A stretch of DNA of 64,000 nt from Craspedostauros australis (Eukaryota; Bacillariophyta; Bacillariophyceae; Mastogloiales; Achnanthaceae): NCBI GenBank assembly GCA_026770025.1, contig JAMXDE010000003.1, positions 3,348,001 to 3,412,000 on the forward strand. Reading direction: 5' to 3'. Made by a program: the position numbers and the translations under genes. Under the pieces are notes generated by a model. That model was not told where the DNA came from, did not search any database, and saw only the letters and a list, made by a program, of their open reading frames with translations. Below, piece after piece: positions 31,782 through 42,245 of this stretch. Positions within the stretch are counted from its first letter, which is position 1. The number at the start of each line of letters is the position of its first letter.

Positions 31782-34013
31782 CTACACAAACGATTGGGTC
31801 GAGTAGTGCTCATCCTCCAGCGGACGTAGGACTTGTTGATTCCACGCGTAATCTCGGAAGATCTGCAACGCCGTGCGGTCCGTGACGATCATACGATCTT
31901 CGGTGATGGCATTGTCCACATCCGGAACCTCCAGGTAGGAGAGATATCCGTCACGACCATCGACGGGATTCGCGTAATGAATGGCCAGACTGTAGGTGGC
32001 GTCGAGGTTGATGGCAACGTACTCGCCGCCATCGGCACGGACCTCCACATTGGAAAGGCGTTGGCCTTGGCGTTCGGTGCTGTTGACATCAAAGCGCATG
32101 CCCGCCGTGTAGGGATACAAGCAGCTGCATGCGGCCGTCGCGAAAGTCTTGTCGAGATTCGATTCCAGGATCGACACGATCTCCTGACCGGTCGCGTTGG
32201 GGATGATGATGATGTCGTTTGGAATCGGGATGATGAGCAAGGTGTCGGCGACGCTGAGGTTGCCGGCACGGATGTCCGAATCGACGGCGGCGGCGTTCTG
32301 GAGGACGATGTCGACATTCATGGCACGTCGGATGGAGGAGGCAACCAACGTAGCGACGTCGCCACCGTGTTGAGACGTTTGATTGACGGGACACAGATCG
32401 CTGTATCCGGATCCTGGCACGCGTTCGTTGCACAACGTTGAAGGTACGGTGGCGATCGTGGCTGCGAATGAGAGGTCGGGGGGCATGCCCGATGATGTTG
32501 GTGCCTGCGTCGCAACGGCAGTGGGAGATGCCGTCGGAGACGCGGTCTCGTTGGCGCGCGGGGGACGCACGATGGATTTGGTGCCGTCGTCGGAGGTTGA
32601 CAGAAGCGTCGTCACCGCCACCGCCACGGCGACGATGCACACAATAGCGATGAGCCCAATGATCATGATACGATGTCGATTGCAGAAGGACGGCTCCTTT
32701 TCTGGTGCATCGCATCTGACGACCATGGTGGGTTCGATCATAATTTGCTCTTGCGACTCGGGGTCCCTTTGGGCTTTGCCGCTGCCGACCACGTACCCCG
32801 TGAGGACGCTGTCGGAGACCACATGTTGCACGGCAGCGTCCTCGATCATTTCTTCCGATCGCGACGATGACGTGTTGGATATTGCCGTGCTGGAGGTCTT
32901 GGCATCGTAGACAAACTCATCGTCAACCTCAACGAGACCTTGTTCCATGGCCGCGTCGCTGTGAAGCATGGCGTTGTTGCGAGCATAGTACGCACCGGGA
33001 CGCAGGTCCGCTTCTGCCGCCATATCCAAGAGTTCTTCCGTTTGCGCACTCGCATCGGGAGGAGATCGCAATGCTGGATCATGGAATGCGGCTTCGTTCG
33101 AGACAGCAGCGGACTGCGTTTGCTCCTGCAGCAGTTCCGAACTGAACTTGCAATCCGCGTTCGTTGTCGCGAACGAGGATGAGTTGGAACGCATCGGAAG
33201 ATGCCTGGAGCTGTCCTCCCTTACGGAAAGCAAAAAATCGCTGCCCGTGTCCTTGTAGTACATACCGACGGAGGGTGTGCGCATCGGTGGCGCTTGCTTT
33301 CCGCCTTGATGCACAGCTGGGATCGCGCGCGGTGAAGATGGCTGCGTGGCAGATTGTGACATGGTGGATGACATGGATGCGCCTTTCTGAGCTTCCAGGG
33401 CAATCCTGGAGGCCACTTGCGAAGCTGTGGTAGCTGCGGATCCGCGGCCCGATGCGAAGGAGGCGGCTCCAGTAGGATATGTGGCTGATTCCGTGAACGC
33501 GGTGGTGTTCGAAGCAGTGGTGAACGCGGAGGTGGAGGCAGTGGATGCCCTGGATTGCGGGAAGCCGTGGGTGTAGCTGCGCGAAGATGCTTTTGCCTTT
33601 GCTTTTGCATCGTCGTCATCCCGCTGCTGCTGCTGTCTTTGCCTTCTACTTGCACGATGTGCCCGGGCCTGGGCTGTCGTTGAAGTGGTCGTTGCGGATG
33701 TGGATGTAGATGTGGATGCAGTTGTTGGCTCAGCCGTCGGCGTTGACGCGGATGCCGATGTCGGTGGAGAGATGGCCTCTGCAGCCGGTGGCTTCTTCTT
33801 GGATGGTGCTTGGTTGTTGTTCATGATTGTATTTGATGTTGATGTTGATGTTAATGATAATGTTGATGAAAATGTGGGTATAGCTGGAGAGTTGTGGGAT
33901 GTATTGGTGATCGAAGGAGGCTCTGGCTGCAGTTGTTGCTGATGTCGTTGTTGCGGAGGCTGAACCACAACATCGCTCGATTCCACCTCGCCGGCGTGAT
34001 TGATCCTCTTCAT
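31782..34013 (-). CDS. Single-pass membrane protein with degenerate 5'-nucleotidase C-terminal domain
   Basis: A single exon of 743 residues. Residues 1-440 are Ser/Thr/Gln/Ala-rich and disordered. One membrane segment (IMIIGLIAIVCIVAVAVAV, about 445-463) is followed by a Thr/Pro linker. A lumenal or extracellular domain of about 230 residues resembles the 5_nucleotid_C domain (PF02872). Recognisable parts are IATVPSTLCNERVPGSGYSD, VDIVLQNAAAVDSDIRAGNL, the IPIPNDIIII strand, TGQEIVSILE and AGMRFDV. The substrate-site motif NAG.xR has become NAAAVDSD, losing the Gly and Arg, so substrate binding is doubtful. No metallophosphoesterase domain is present. It is the divergent paralogue of the gene at 35101-36975. 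A receptor or surface-binding role is speculation. Confidence 0.74.
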   Translation of the reverse strand: MKRINHAGEVESSDVVVQPPQQRHQQQLQPEPPSITNTSHNSPAIPTFSSTLSLTSTSTSNTIMNNNQAPSKKKPPAAEAISPPTSASASTPTAEPTTASTSTSTSATTTSTTAQARAHRASRRQRQQQQRDDDDAKAKAKASSRSYTHGFPQSRASTASTSAFTTASNTTAFTESATYPTGAASFASGRGSAATTASQVASRIALEAQKGASMSSTMSQSATQPSSPRAIPAVHQGGKQAPPMRTPSVGMYYKDTGSDFLLSVREDSSRHLPMRSNSSSFATTNADCKFSSELLQEQTQSAAVSNEAAFHDPALRSPPDASAQTEELLDMAAEADLRPGAYYARNNAMLHSDAAMEQGLVEVDDEFVYDAKTSSTAISNTSSSRSEEMIEDAAVQHVVSDSVLTGYVVGSGKAQRDPESQEQIMIEPTMVVRCDAPEKEPSFCNRHRIMIIGLIAIVCIVAVAVAVTTLLSTSDDGTKSIVRPPRANETASPTASPTAVATQAPTSSGMPPDLSFAATIATVPSTLCNERVPGSGYSDLCPVNQTSQHGGDVATLVASSIRRAMNVDIVLQNAAAVDSDIRAGNLSVADTLLIIPIPNDIIIIPNATGQEIVSILESNLDKTFATAACSCLYPYTAGMRFDVNSTERQGQRLSNVEVRADGGEYVAINLDATYSLAIHYANPVDGRDGYLSYLEVPDVDNAITEDRMIVTDRTALQIFRDYAWNQQVLRPLEDEHYSTQSFV

Positions 34014-35100
34014 GTTGGCAAGACTCTTACTCCTCTATTAGCAGAGAGCAGCTCGCACTCGTAATAGTCGTATGTGTGGTTACAAAACCGATTGGTGACC
34101 GTTGCTCTGTGCACCTTCGGATGAAGAGTGTTGTTGGGGGTTTCGGTGATACTCTGTCACTCCTTTCATGCCTGTTTGAGAGACTCTCTTTCAGTGGCCA
34201 CTGCATTGTACTCTATTCGGGTGCATCTTCTTGCGTTGTTGCCCAGACACGTCAAACACACAAGTTGGCTTGTGGAGATGTTGCAAACTGGCGACTCTTT
34301 TGCCCAAGACCGAAATCAGGACTGGTCAACTCTCCCCAATGCTTGTGTGAGCGCGAGAATGCACGACACCAAGTTGCGCCGGAAGAAGCGTTGTGGCAAG
34401 CCACAATTTCGTGACCTTCCCCTCTCTGTGTCTTCCGTTGATGTTGACCGGTAAGACCACTTTTTTTCTTTTTGTGACACGCGCTTGCGTGTGTGTGATG
34501 TTGTGTTCAGTCACATGTAGCGGGCAATTGTTCTCATTCACATGAAATCAGGAGGCCCAAAGAACTTCATGTTCGCCGTCTCGCACCTTGTTTAAGGCAG
34601 CCGAAGACTACAACGCTTAGTAAATTCCGACTATTTGGTGGCGCGTCTGTCACAAAGCCGGAGAAAGATTCGTCCGGAGTAGTCCAGCAGAGTATCACAG
34701 AAAACATCATGTGAACAAGCACGAAAACCAAAAGAGGGACAAACGCCACAAACGCAAACAAGCGCTGAGCGGTCCTCACGCAAAACCGTGATGGTTGATG
34801 CGAAGAATCAAAATGGCATGGGCTTGTTCATACCCGCTCCCGTTCTGAATCTCAACAGTCAGCACCAACGATGGATTTATCATGCTGTTCTGAGACCTCT
34901 CACAAACTCATCGAAGCCCACAACAACTATACTCGTACGACCGCTCGCACAATCATCACAGCACAGAAACAAGTCAACAACAAGTCAACAACAAGTCAAC
35001 AACAAGTCAACACCACACTTCTCCAACCCAAACCAAGTATTATACGAGGACCTGAACTCGTCCACCCGACCTCCGTCTACATCCGAGCACTCCAACCACA
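34014..35100. other. Shared divergent promoter of the two 5'-nucleotidase-C paralogues
   Basis: Motifs ACTCGTA (near 34056, about 45 bp upstream of the minus-strand ATG) and ACTCGTACGA (near 34932, upstream of the plus-strand ATG) occur on both flanks. A short tandem AACAAGTC repeat lies at about 34970-35010, giving CAAC/AAGT-rich 5'-UTR sequence. No coding sequence is supported. Confidence 0.5.
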
Positions 35101-36975
35101 ATGGCAGATTCAGCACCAATTCCATCCACATCCATGCCACAATCGCTGCATCAACCCAATCAACAACCCAATCAACAACCCAATCAGCAACACAATCAGC
35201 AGCAACCGCAGATGCAAAGCAGCTTGCCAAAACGCCAGGACGCCATGGCACTCGCAGTGAAAGCGGCAGACATGCAGCAGCATCTCTCCAATAACAATGG
35301 AATCAACGACGACACCCACGACAACGGCCACAGCAACATCAATCACAAAGATGTTGCAACATCTCCCATGCGCAAACAGATCAAGCTGACGTCCAAGAAA
35401 GCGGGTATCGATACGACTGTGCGTGAGAGCATCAATGACACCAACCAGGCTACTGCTGAAGCCGACACCAACGCCAAGCACCGCGCAACGTATCAAATCC
35501 TGCAATCTGCCTCTGCTTCTGCAACTTCAGCTCAATCGGCCGTCTCCATACCGATCCGCAATCCAACGGATGCCGAAAAGCTGCTGCACAACCAACAGCA
35601 ACAGCGCGCTTCCACGTCCAGCCGCATACGGACACTCAGATCCAGCGCAGCGCAACCCCAATCGATGCAGACTGCACCCGACTATCTCGCGTCGCCCGCA
35701 GCAGCCATGCCGGATTCGACCCAGCCCCGACATTCACTTGCTACCAGCGTAGGTCACAATAACGACGACAGCGGCGACGACAGCGCCCTGCTCGACATGT
35801 CCACTCCAAGCAAGTCGAAGTCCGGCAAGCCAAACTCACCAACATTCCAACCGACTCCGCATGAGAAGGTGAAGAAGACTGGCGAAAAGGCCATGGAGGC
35901 AGCATCTCTGGACGTGCTTCCCATGGCCATGCCCGTCAGTGTGGAAGACGAAGGACCAGAGGATTACGATATTGAACAGGATGGCCATCACAAGCAGCCG
36001 GTCATCGCAAGGGCAGAGGACCCTACAAAGCCCGCCCAAGTCGACCAACAACGTAAGCGCCGTCTATGCATCATCATTGCTGTTTTCGTCGTCTTGATTG
36101 CGATCGGTGCCGTCGTCGGAATCGTGCTAGCGTCCTCGTCCCCAACGAGGAACAATGACAACACTCCCACTACTACACCAACTCCGGCAGCACCCGCAAC
36201 TCCGGATGCACCCACCGCTGCGCCGCAGCAAGGATCGGCCACTGATGCACCCACCACCTTCGACGTGAACGATCTGCCAACCGATCTCGTCATCGCGCAG
36301 GTGGAATCCACAATCTGCCTCGATCGGTTCCCTGGCATGGGGTACACACGCCTTTGCAATCGCAACGACACCAAAACGCAAGGTGGTGGCGTCTGCAACA
36401 TCGTCGCGCAAGCCTTCCTCGATCAGGTCGATGGAGCCGATTTCACGCTCCAAAACGCCGGTGCTTGCCGCACCGATTTGGCGCCGGGCAACTTCACGAT
36501 CGATGATGCCAAGAACGTCCTTCCGTTCACCAACCACCTCCTCACATTCCAAGTCACGGGTGCCGAGATCGTCACGCTGCTCGAACAAGGACTGCACCAC
36601 GCCTTCGGTCCCAACAATTCCACCGGTGGATATCCCTACTGCGCTGGCATCCGGTACGACGTCGACGCCAACCAGGCTTTCAACAACCGCACTACCAATG
36701 TCGAGGTCAACCCTCGCCTCGCCAGCGACACGTGGACTCCCATCGATTTGGAGCGGCAATATACGTTGGCGACCAACTCGTACGTTGGATTCGCAGGCGA
36801 CAGCTACACCTTGTTCCAAGACAAGGTTCCGACCGACACCAACTTGGATGCCACGCAGTCCTTCATCCGGTACGCTGTCGCTCAAGGATACTTGCGAGAT
36901 CCGCCGCTGGAGGAGTACTCCACTCAGTACTTCGCACCGTACGTTTGGTCGGGTCACGTATCCAGGAGGAAGTAA
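35101..36975 (+). CDS. Single-pass membrane protein with orphan 5'-nucleotidase C-terminal domain
   Basis: A single exon of 624 residues built like its divergent neighbour: a disordered N-terminal region of 310 residues with PNQQ repeats, a basic stop (RKRR), and a membrane segment at about 322-344. A Thr/Pro linker and a C-terminal 5_nucleotid_C-like domain follow. Here the family motifs are intact: QVESTICLDRFPGMGYTRLC, NAGACRTDLAPGNFTIDD (about 452-469), LPFTNHLLTFQVTGAEIVTL and AGIRYDV. The Arg of NAG.xR normally contacts the nucleotide in complete 5'-nucleotidases, but the metallophosphoesterase half that performs catalysis is missing. It may bind rather than cleave a ligand. The start at 35101 is the first ATG that keeps the PNQQ repeat region. 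Confidence 0.77.
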   Translation: MADSAPIPSTSMPQSLHQPNQQPNQQPNQQHNQQQPQMQSSLPKRQDAMALAVKAADMQQHLSNNNGINDDTHDNGHSNINHKDVATSPMRKQIKLTSKKAGIDTTVRESINDTNQATAEADTNAKHRATYQILQSASASATSAQSAVSIPIRNPTDAEKLLHNQQQQRASTSSRIRTLRSSAAQPQSMQTAPDYLASPAAAMPDSTQPRHSLATSVGHNNDDSGDDSALLDMSTPSKSKSGKPNSPTFQPTPHEKVKKTGEKAMEAASLDVLPMAMPVSVEDEGPEDYDIEQDGHHKQPVIARAEDPTKPAQVDQQRKRRLCIIIAVFVVLIAIGAVVGIVLASSSPTRNNDNTPTTTPTPAAPATPDAPTAAPQQGSATDAPTTFDVNDLPTDLVIAQVESTICLDRFPGMGYTRLCNRNDTKTQGGGVCNIVAQAFLDQVDGADFTLQNAGACRTDLAPGNFTIDDAKNVLPFTNHLLTFQVTGAEIVTLLEQGLHHAFGPNNSTGGYPYCAGIRYDVDANQAFNNRTTNVEVNPRLASDTWTPIDLERQYTLATNSYVGFAGDSYTLFQDKVPTDTNLDATQSFIRYAVAQGYLRDPPLEEYSTQYFAPYVWSGHVSRRK

Positions 36976-37388
36976 GCAGCGCGGGGCTTTACCGATTGAT
37001 TGGATGGATGGATGGATGGATGACTGATTTTAACATGTAAGGGGCAAGCGACATGAGTCGCACAGTGCAGCATATGCTAGAGATCGTCTCATCCATAACA
37101 CTAGAGCACTCGTGGTGATGAACTTTGATGGACGCAATCTCGTTAGATATCGGGATATACGGTAAATATACATTATATATACTATTGAAAGGTCTCTCGT
37201 TCCGCTGAAGAAGAACGGACAGTCGTGACATATGACGAATAGAATGTGGTTGAATTTCTCGACCTGAATCGGCTCCCACCACAACAACATGACACGCACC
37301 CAACGCGCGCAAATGGCCAGAGCAGGCCACAGAATGAACACGCACAGCTACTGAAACCACAATAATCAAGATCACGACGACGACGACG
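36976..37388. other. Intergenic, same-strand spacer
   Basis: This lies between two plus-strand genes. It begins with a GATGGATG tandem tract right after the stop codon (about 37003-37023), then an AT-rich segment (37140-37190, ATATACATTATATATAC) that may hold the promoter of the LON-domain gene. No gene is seen. Confidence 0.45.
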
Positions 37389-39026
37389 ATGATGATGCCA
37401 TCCAAGTGTGATGTTGCTGGGATCCTTCTGCTTGCCTTTGCCCATGGCTTTCCAGTGCATGCATTCCATTCATCTGCCAACCATGATGCGATCACACACA
37501 TGGGAAAGATAGCTGATAATGAACCCAACTATCATCTGAACGGGCACACACGCATGCCTTGCCTGCATCAACAGCGACCATTTGCAACGGCAGGATCCAC
37601 CGTTGTCCGAGCTTCGCCGTTGGATAGTGACGCGGACGATGGAAGTGACGACTCGGCCATGGATGAAGAAGAACGCATGCGCAAGGTCCGTGAATTGCAA
37701 AAGATCTTCTACTCGTCCGGAAGTGACGGCGAGACGCCCGACGATGGATCGGGATCCGCATCAGATTCAGACAGCGATGCCAACAGCAGTGCATTCCCGC
37801 GCAACTTTGATCCCACCACCGGCAGGATCGAGAATGTCCCACTGTGGAGAGTCGGTTGGACTGAGGTGCCGGGACGTACCAACGTCTTGAACGTCCACGA
37901 GGGGCATTACACCAACATGTTCGAGACCATCTTCGCTCGGCCGCAGCCTTGGTACTTTGGCCATCTGCACTTGCCGGGTGGCTCCAAATCTCTCACCAAC
38001 GCAAACGAGCAACGATTCAAGCTCAAATCGTGGCGGGAGGAGATCCAGGACACCACGCGCTTCGACAGCACGAAGCAGCGCGATCGATCGTCGGTGGTGG
38101 GTGTGCTGATGCGAGCAACCGATTATCGTCGCATGACGGATGGTCGGCTCGTCATCTTGGTGCAAGCCACGGAGAGATTCGTGGTCCAGGATGTTGTGGA
38201 GAGCTTTCCGTACGGATTGGCGACCGTGCAGATCTTGCCGGACAGGGAAGAGATGCTGTTGGCGGAAGCAGGCGACGGCGTTGCGTTGGATTTGCCTTCG
38301 ACGTCGTCCGCACGATCCGAAGCTGCTGCAAAGCAAGCCAGAGCGCTCGCGGTTTGCAAGGCACTCGAACTTCATGGGTATGAATACGCCAACACGCAGC
38401 TGTCCAGCACGAAGGACAAAGATTACTTGTCTCAACAGGACGTCTCTGGCCAAGACATTGCCAAAGTGCTACCGTTCGCTGTCTACAATTGCACGAATCT
38501 GCAACTGCTGACTTCGACTGCACAGGCAGCGACAATGAGAGCACCGACCTCTGCTGAAGCTGCTGCTGCTGTGCTGTCTGACGAAGACGACGGTTCGCTT
38601 TCACTTGAGCAACAGCTCCAAAGCGAACTCATCTTGCGAAATCCACCACCGCTATCCCGCATTCAACAGCAGGATGGGAAATCCATAGTGGTTGCCACAG
38701 CGTCACCCAACGACGCACCGGCCAAATCCATGACACTGGACGAGCTCGAAGCGGCTGTCTGGGTCTCGTTGGATGGCTTTTGCCGTGCCGCCAACTTTCG
38801 ATTGCCGGGAGAGATCAAATTCCTCCGCACGATGGACCCAGCATACCCGTCCATTCGAAGGCAGCAACGCTTGAGCTACGCTGTGCCTGCCATTTTGGAG
38901 AACATCAACATTGGTGCTGGGATGCGGAATATCTGGCTATGCACACCAAGTACGCACGCGCGGCTGGACGCTTTGTTGGAGCGTCTCGAGTTATTGAATG
39001 AAGCTGTTATGGGGGAGTATGAATGA
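37389..39026 (+). CDS. Plastid-targeted LON substrate-binding-domain protein
   Basis: A single exon of 545 residues. The N terminus is a signal peptide followed by PVHA/FHSS (25-26), a plastid-import junction, and then a disordered acidic stretch (EDDGSDDSAMDEEERMRKV type). A LON N-terminal-like domain covers about 150-300: VLNVHEGHYTNMFETIFA, SSVVGVLMRATDYRRMTDG and LVILVQATERFVVQDVV, then FPYGLATVQILPD. The C-terminal region ends with a helical bundle (TMDPAYPSIRRQQRLSYAVP and beyond) found in plastid LON-domain proteins. There is no AAA ATPase or protease domain, so it is not a complete Lon protease. By analogy it may recognise substrates or act in plastid proteostasis. It is the second LON-fold protein in the window, after cereblon. 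Confidence 0.78.
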   Translation: MMMPSKCDVAGILLLAFAHGFPVHAFHSSANHDAITHMGKIADNEPNYHLNGHTRMPCLHQQRPFATAGSTVVRASPLDSDADDGSDDSAMDEEERMRKVRELQKIFYSSGSDGETPDDGSGSASDSDSDANSSAFPRNFDPTTGRIENVPLWRVGWTEVPGRTNVLNVHEGHYTNMFETIFARPQPWYFGHLHLPGGSKSLTNANEQRFKLKSWREEIQDTTRFDSTKQRDRSSVVGVLMRATDYRRMTDGRLVILVQATERFVVQDVVESFPYGLATVQILPDREEMLLAEAGDGVALDLPSTSSARSEAAAKQARALAVCKALELHGYEYANTQLSSTKDKDYLSQQDVSGQDIAKVLPFAVYNCTNLQLLTSTAQAATMRAPTSAEAAAAVLSDEDDGSLSLEQQLQSELILRNPPPLSRIQQQDGKSIVVATASPNDAPAKSMTLDELEAAVWVSLDGFCRAANFRLPGEIKFLRTMDPAYPSIRRQQRLSYAVPAILENINIGAGMRNIWLCTPSTHARLDALLERLELLNEAVMGEYE

Positions 39027-39388
39027 ATCGGGTAGATGAATTGAGTGTTTGGGTGGAGCAAGGAGGAAATAGGAAGACATTGACGAACTGGTGACTTGCA
39101 CTACGAAGACACTTCTGGATTGAGCTGAGGGGATTCTCACATGGAAGGACCCTGAACAGCTGAACACTCGCTCCTGCGACACCTTTCTACCATGCCATAC
39201 TTGCACAACAGAGAAGAAGGACAAACCGAAACGTAAATGGAACTGATGAACAGCCATGAAGTGTTGTGAACCGTTATGATGCATTCATATACAGATGTAT
39301 GTGTGTGTAGTTGTGCTTAGGTTGGTCGTCCGAGACCTGTCCTTCCAGTTGCGCACGACGTGAATCTTCGAAATCATCTTCATGCATT
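39027..39388. other. Intergenic, convergent 3' regions
   Basis: This lies between convergent genes. I see no repeat, RNA or coding sequence. Confidence 0.45.
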
Positions 39389-40738
39389 TCACTCCAGACC
39401 AATGCTCTCTCGGAACCATGAAGGAAACTTGGATGTTGGACGATCGCGTTTCGTGTTGTAGGCGACCAACGTCAGTTTGGCCTGCGCCAATCGGACCATC
39501 TCACCCTGATTTGCAGAATCGCCATTGTGCTTCTCACCATCACTTGTGCGATCGTCGTTCACTGTTGGTGATGCCACCTTGAAGATTGTGTGGTAAACAT
39601 CGAACAGCATCCCGTGCTTTTGTGGTACCCAAGAAACAGTCGTCACGAGTTCATCGCCGGGATGGCACTGCGCAACTGTCCCATCGTGATGCTGAAGCAA
39701 CTGAGCTGCCTCGAACGATCCGATGAGGAAAATGATATCGTCTTCCCCCTTCAGCCGCTGCAGCGACGATGAATCGCCGAGCATGTCGATTCTCGATCTA
39801 TCCATGTGGCTCATGGCTGTTGTGAGTGGAAGCTGCGACGCGACGTGACCATCGAATTCATCTCGGTGGATCGTGGAGCATTTGACGCACTTGGGGACCA
39901 CCTTGTGCGGACCTGGATTTGGGAGACAGCCAAGGTCCGAGCCTGGATATGCCGACGAGGGCCGGGCAAGCGTGACTTCCGCAGTGCTGTAGACGATGGA
40001 GCAATCGTTGGGGCAACGAATTGTCACCTCCCACACATCGTGAGGGGCCATGCTGCCGCCAATCACGTGCCCGTTTTCATTCGTATTGAGCGATCTGGAG
40101 TTGAACTCGGCATCACCCTCGCCCTCAAATTGGAATGCAAAATGAGAAGGGATCTGGGGCTCGACGTTTGTTTCATCCACGCGGCGCAGCAGCCGGCCTT
40201 CCACGATGTACTCGCCACCCAAACGAAGGGCGGTCTTGTACTGAAGGTTGGTCATTTTAACGATCGACCAATCGTCGTAGTCCACAACGCACTTTGTGTG
40301 TGCGAGAGATGATTGCGGCTTGTGCGCATGCATGGAAGACGACACAAAGGCCGGCGACATGGTGGAGTGGAGTGCTCTGCTGTACACCTTGACGTGGTTG
40401 ACGTGCCACATCGTGTTGTACGAATCCACGTCCTCCATGTACGTGTGCCGTGGGTCTGAACGGAAGAAGGTCTTGTATTCGAGATCGACGTACGATGACA
40501 CCTCGAGGATTTCATCGGCAGATGTTGTGGATGCGTACATGTTGGTGTCCATGCCGTGATGCTGGTTATGGGAATGTGCCTTGCTGCTTTGATGCAGTGC
40601 AGTGCTGGTCATTGCGAATCGGGGTGTGGAAACCGATGGGCCAAGATGAAAAGCATCTGCTGCTCGTGCAATGACGATGGTGACAGCGAGGCAGACCCAG
40701 AGGGGTGCACACGGCATGACGGTGCTGGTCGGCGACAT
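39389..40738 (-). CDS. Plastid-targeted double-hotdog (thioesterase-like) protein
   Basis: From ATG 40738 the protein has 449 residues. The start was chosen because it opens a signal peptide (VCLAVTIVIARAADA/FHLGP, Ala29-Phe30), again a plastid junction. The frame extends far upstream but without presequence character. Two hotdog-like halves follow. The first has YKTFFRSDPRHTYMEDVDSY, MWHVNHVKVYSRAL and KMTNLQYKTALRLGGEYIV. The second has AMSHMDRSRIDMLG, DIIFLIGSFEAAQLL, CHPGDELVTTVSW and LAQAKLTLVAYNTKRDRP. The pattern is that of 4HBT-type acyl-CoA/acyl-ACP thioesterases, with the second half better conserved at its end. Whether it hydrolyses thioesters, and which, cannot be told; a fatty-acid role in the plastid is inferred. 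Confidence 0.67.
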   Translation of the reverse strand: MSPTSTVMPCAPLWVCLAVTIVIARAADAFHLGPSVSTPRFAMTSTALHQSSKAHSHNQHHGMDTNMYASTTSADEILEVSSYVDLEYKTFFRSDPRHTYMEDVDSYNTMWHVNHVKVYSRALHSTMSPAFVSSSMHAHKPQSSLAHTKCVVDYDDWSIVKMTNLQYKTALRLGGEYIVEGRLLRRVDETNVEPQIPSHFAFQFEGEGDAEFNSRSLNTNENGHVIGGSMAPHDVWEVTIRCPNDCSIVYSTAEVTLARPSSAYPGSDLGCLPNPGPHKVVPKCVKCSTIHRDEFDGHVASQLPLTTAMSHMDRSRIDMLGDSSSLQRLKGEDDIIFLIGSFEAAQLLQHHDGTVAQCHPGDELVTTVSWVPQKHGMLFDVYHTIFKVASPTVNDDRTSDGEKHNGDSANQGEMVRLAQAKLTLVAYNTKRDRPTSKFPSWFRESIGLE

Positions 40739-42245
40739 GGTTTTCCGACTCGTGGTCTTGTTGTTCTTGTCGTTGCGTTTGCTTTGGATTGAAATTAGTG
40801 TCGTATTGTGCTTGATGTTGGTGTGTCGTTTCAATTTGCTTCGCTGCATGGGTTTGTGTGTGCAAATTCGCAGATTGTTGGGCATGAATGAAAATAAGCG
40901 TAAGAGGATGATGCATTGTGTGAGATGGGGCGGGGTGAAGCGAGCTGTGCGGGACGTGGATACCTTACGCACCGCGCAAGTGCCACGCTCCAGTGCAATA
41001 CTCGCACACGCGTGCTGCCCATCTTGCAATCGCTTCAGCAACGTGTGCAGTATCGTCGGCATCGCGATTGGCATCATCATCGTCAGCAACAGCAGCAACG
41101 CCTCAAATGTGGTCAGCTTGCTCGTACCTCCTTTTCACGAAAAGGCAGATGGATATGCGATGAGATATGATTGTGTGCTTCCGTGCTCTTTGCTTTCGAC
41201 TGATCTGCACTCTCTGGCAACTTCTTGTGTATTGGAGGACTTACCGATGCTTATTATGGTTCAGACTGGTTGGCATCTGCAGCAGCTGATGGTGCGCGGT
41301 TTCGTTTTCTGTTGTGTGCCTCCGCTTGGCTTTCCGCCTCTGCCGATCATGGATCCTGTCTTCGGCAGTCAGTGCGATGAAAATCCGCAAACAGAACGCT
41401 GTGCGGTTTTTCGAAACCTTCCATGACGGTTTGTTCTCCTTTGCTTGGCATCGGCGCAGCAGCTGCGGCAGAGCTATCGGACATCAGCCATCGGCTACAA
41501 ACCATTGGTCGCCAGCCATCGGCCATCGGCCGTCACAAACCATTGCCCATCAGATGGAGTTCTCGTTTTGGATCCCTGTTTTTGTTCTTTTTGCCACATC
41601 GTTCGCATCCATCACATGCGACATGTTGCGTGGCGAAGACAGAAGGAACGAAGAACATCGGAATCAGAACGCAACGCGAGAGTATCGTCGGTGTTTGGTC
41701 GGTGTTGCTACGGAGTTGCGGTTAGATTACATTCTTTATTGTTTTGAAAACAAGACTCTTCTCGGTGGAATTCAGCCAGGGACAGACTACCTTCAAACGT
41801 CTGATGTCTCACTTTGATGCTCGAAAATAGCATCACACGACATTCCGACTACGACTATCTGTGCGTCCTCATCCAGAGACACCATGAATGGATTTGGTGT
41901 CGAGGCTCGGCAAAAAGGGTATCGGCACTTCGGGGATCCTCCCATCTTCCAAATCGATCGTGTTGTTGGAGCATCAACGCACATGTCGTCCGTTTCGATG
42001 AGATCTTGCACCAACTCGTACCCGCACCCGTACTCGTGCTTGCTCGTCAGCGTAACATGGTGGAGTGTCAATCCTTCGATTTAGAGAAAGTGATTTAGAG
42101 TAGTATAGTAGAATACGTGTGTTGTGGGTTGTATTCGTTCTAAGCAACGTATGTGCTGTATGTGCTGTATGTTATGTGCATTCCTCTGACGGACCCACCG
42201 GCACGTGCCGATGCCCATGTCCGTGCTCATGATTCGTACTCATGC
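40739..42245. other. Gene-free region with one copy of a dispersed repeat
   Basis: The open frames here have no recognisable domains. Near 41490-41545 short GCCATCGGC-type units repeat. The first copy of the 80-bp dispersed repeat lies at 41767-41846. Confidence 0.45.
41767..41846 (+). repeat. 80-bp dispersed direct repeat, copy A
   Basis: It aligns without gaps to 44025-44104 over 80 bases with six differences, all of them transitions. The core CGTCTGATGTCTCACTTTGA and the following CGAAAATAGCATCACAC are identical. It lies 400 bp downstream of the barrel-protein gene. Confidence 0.93.
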
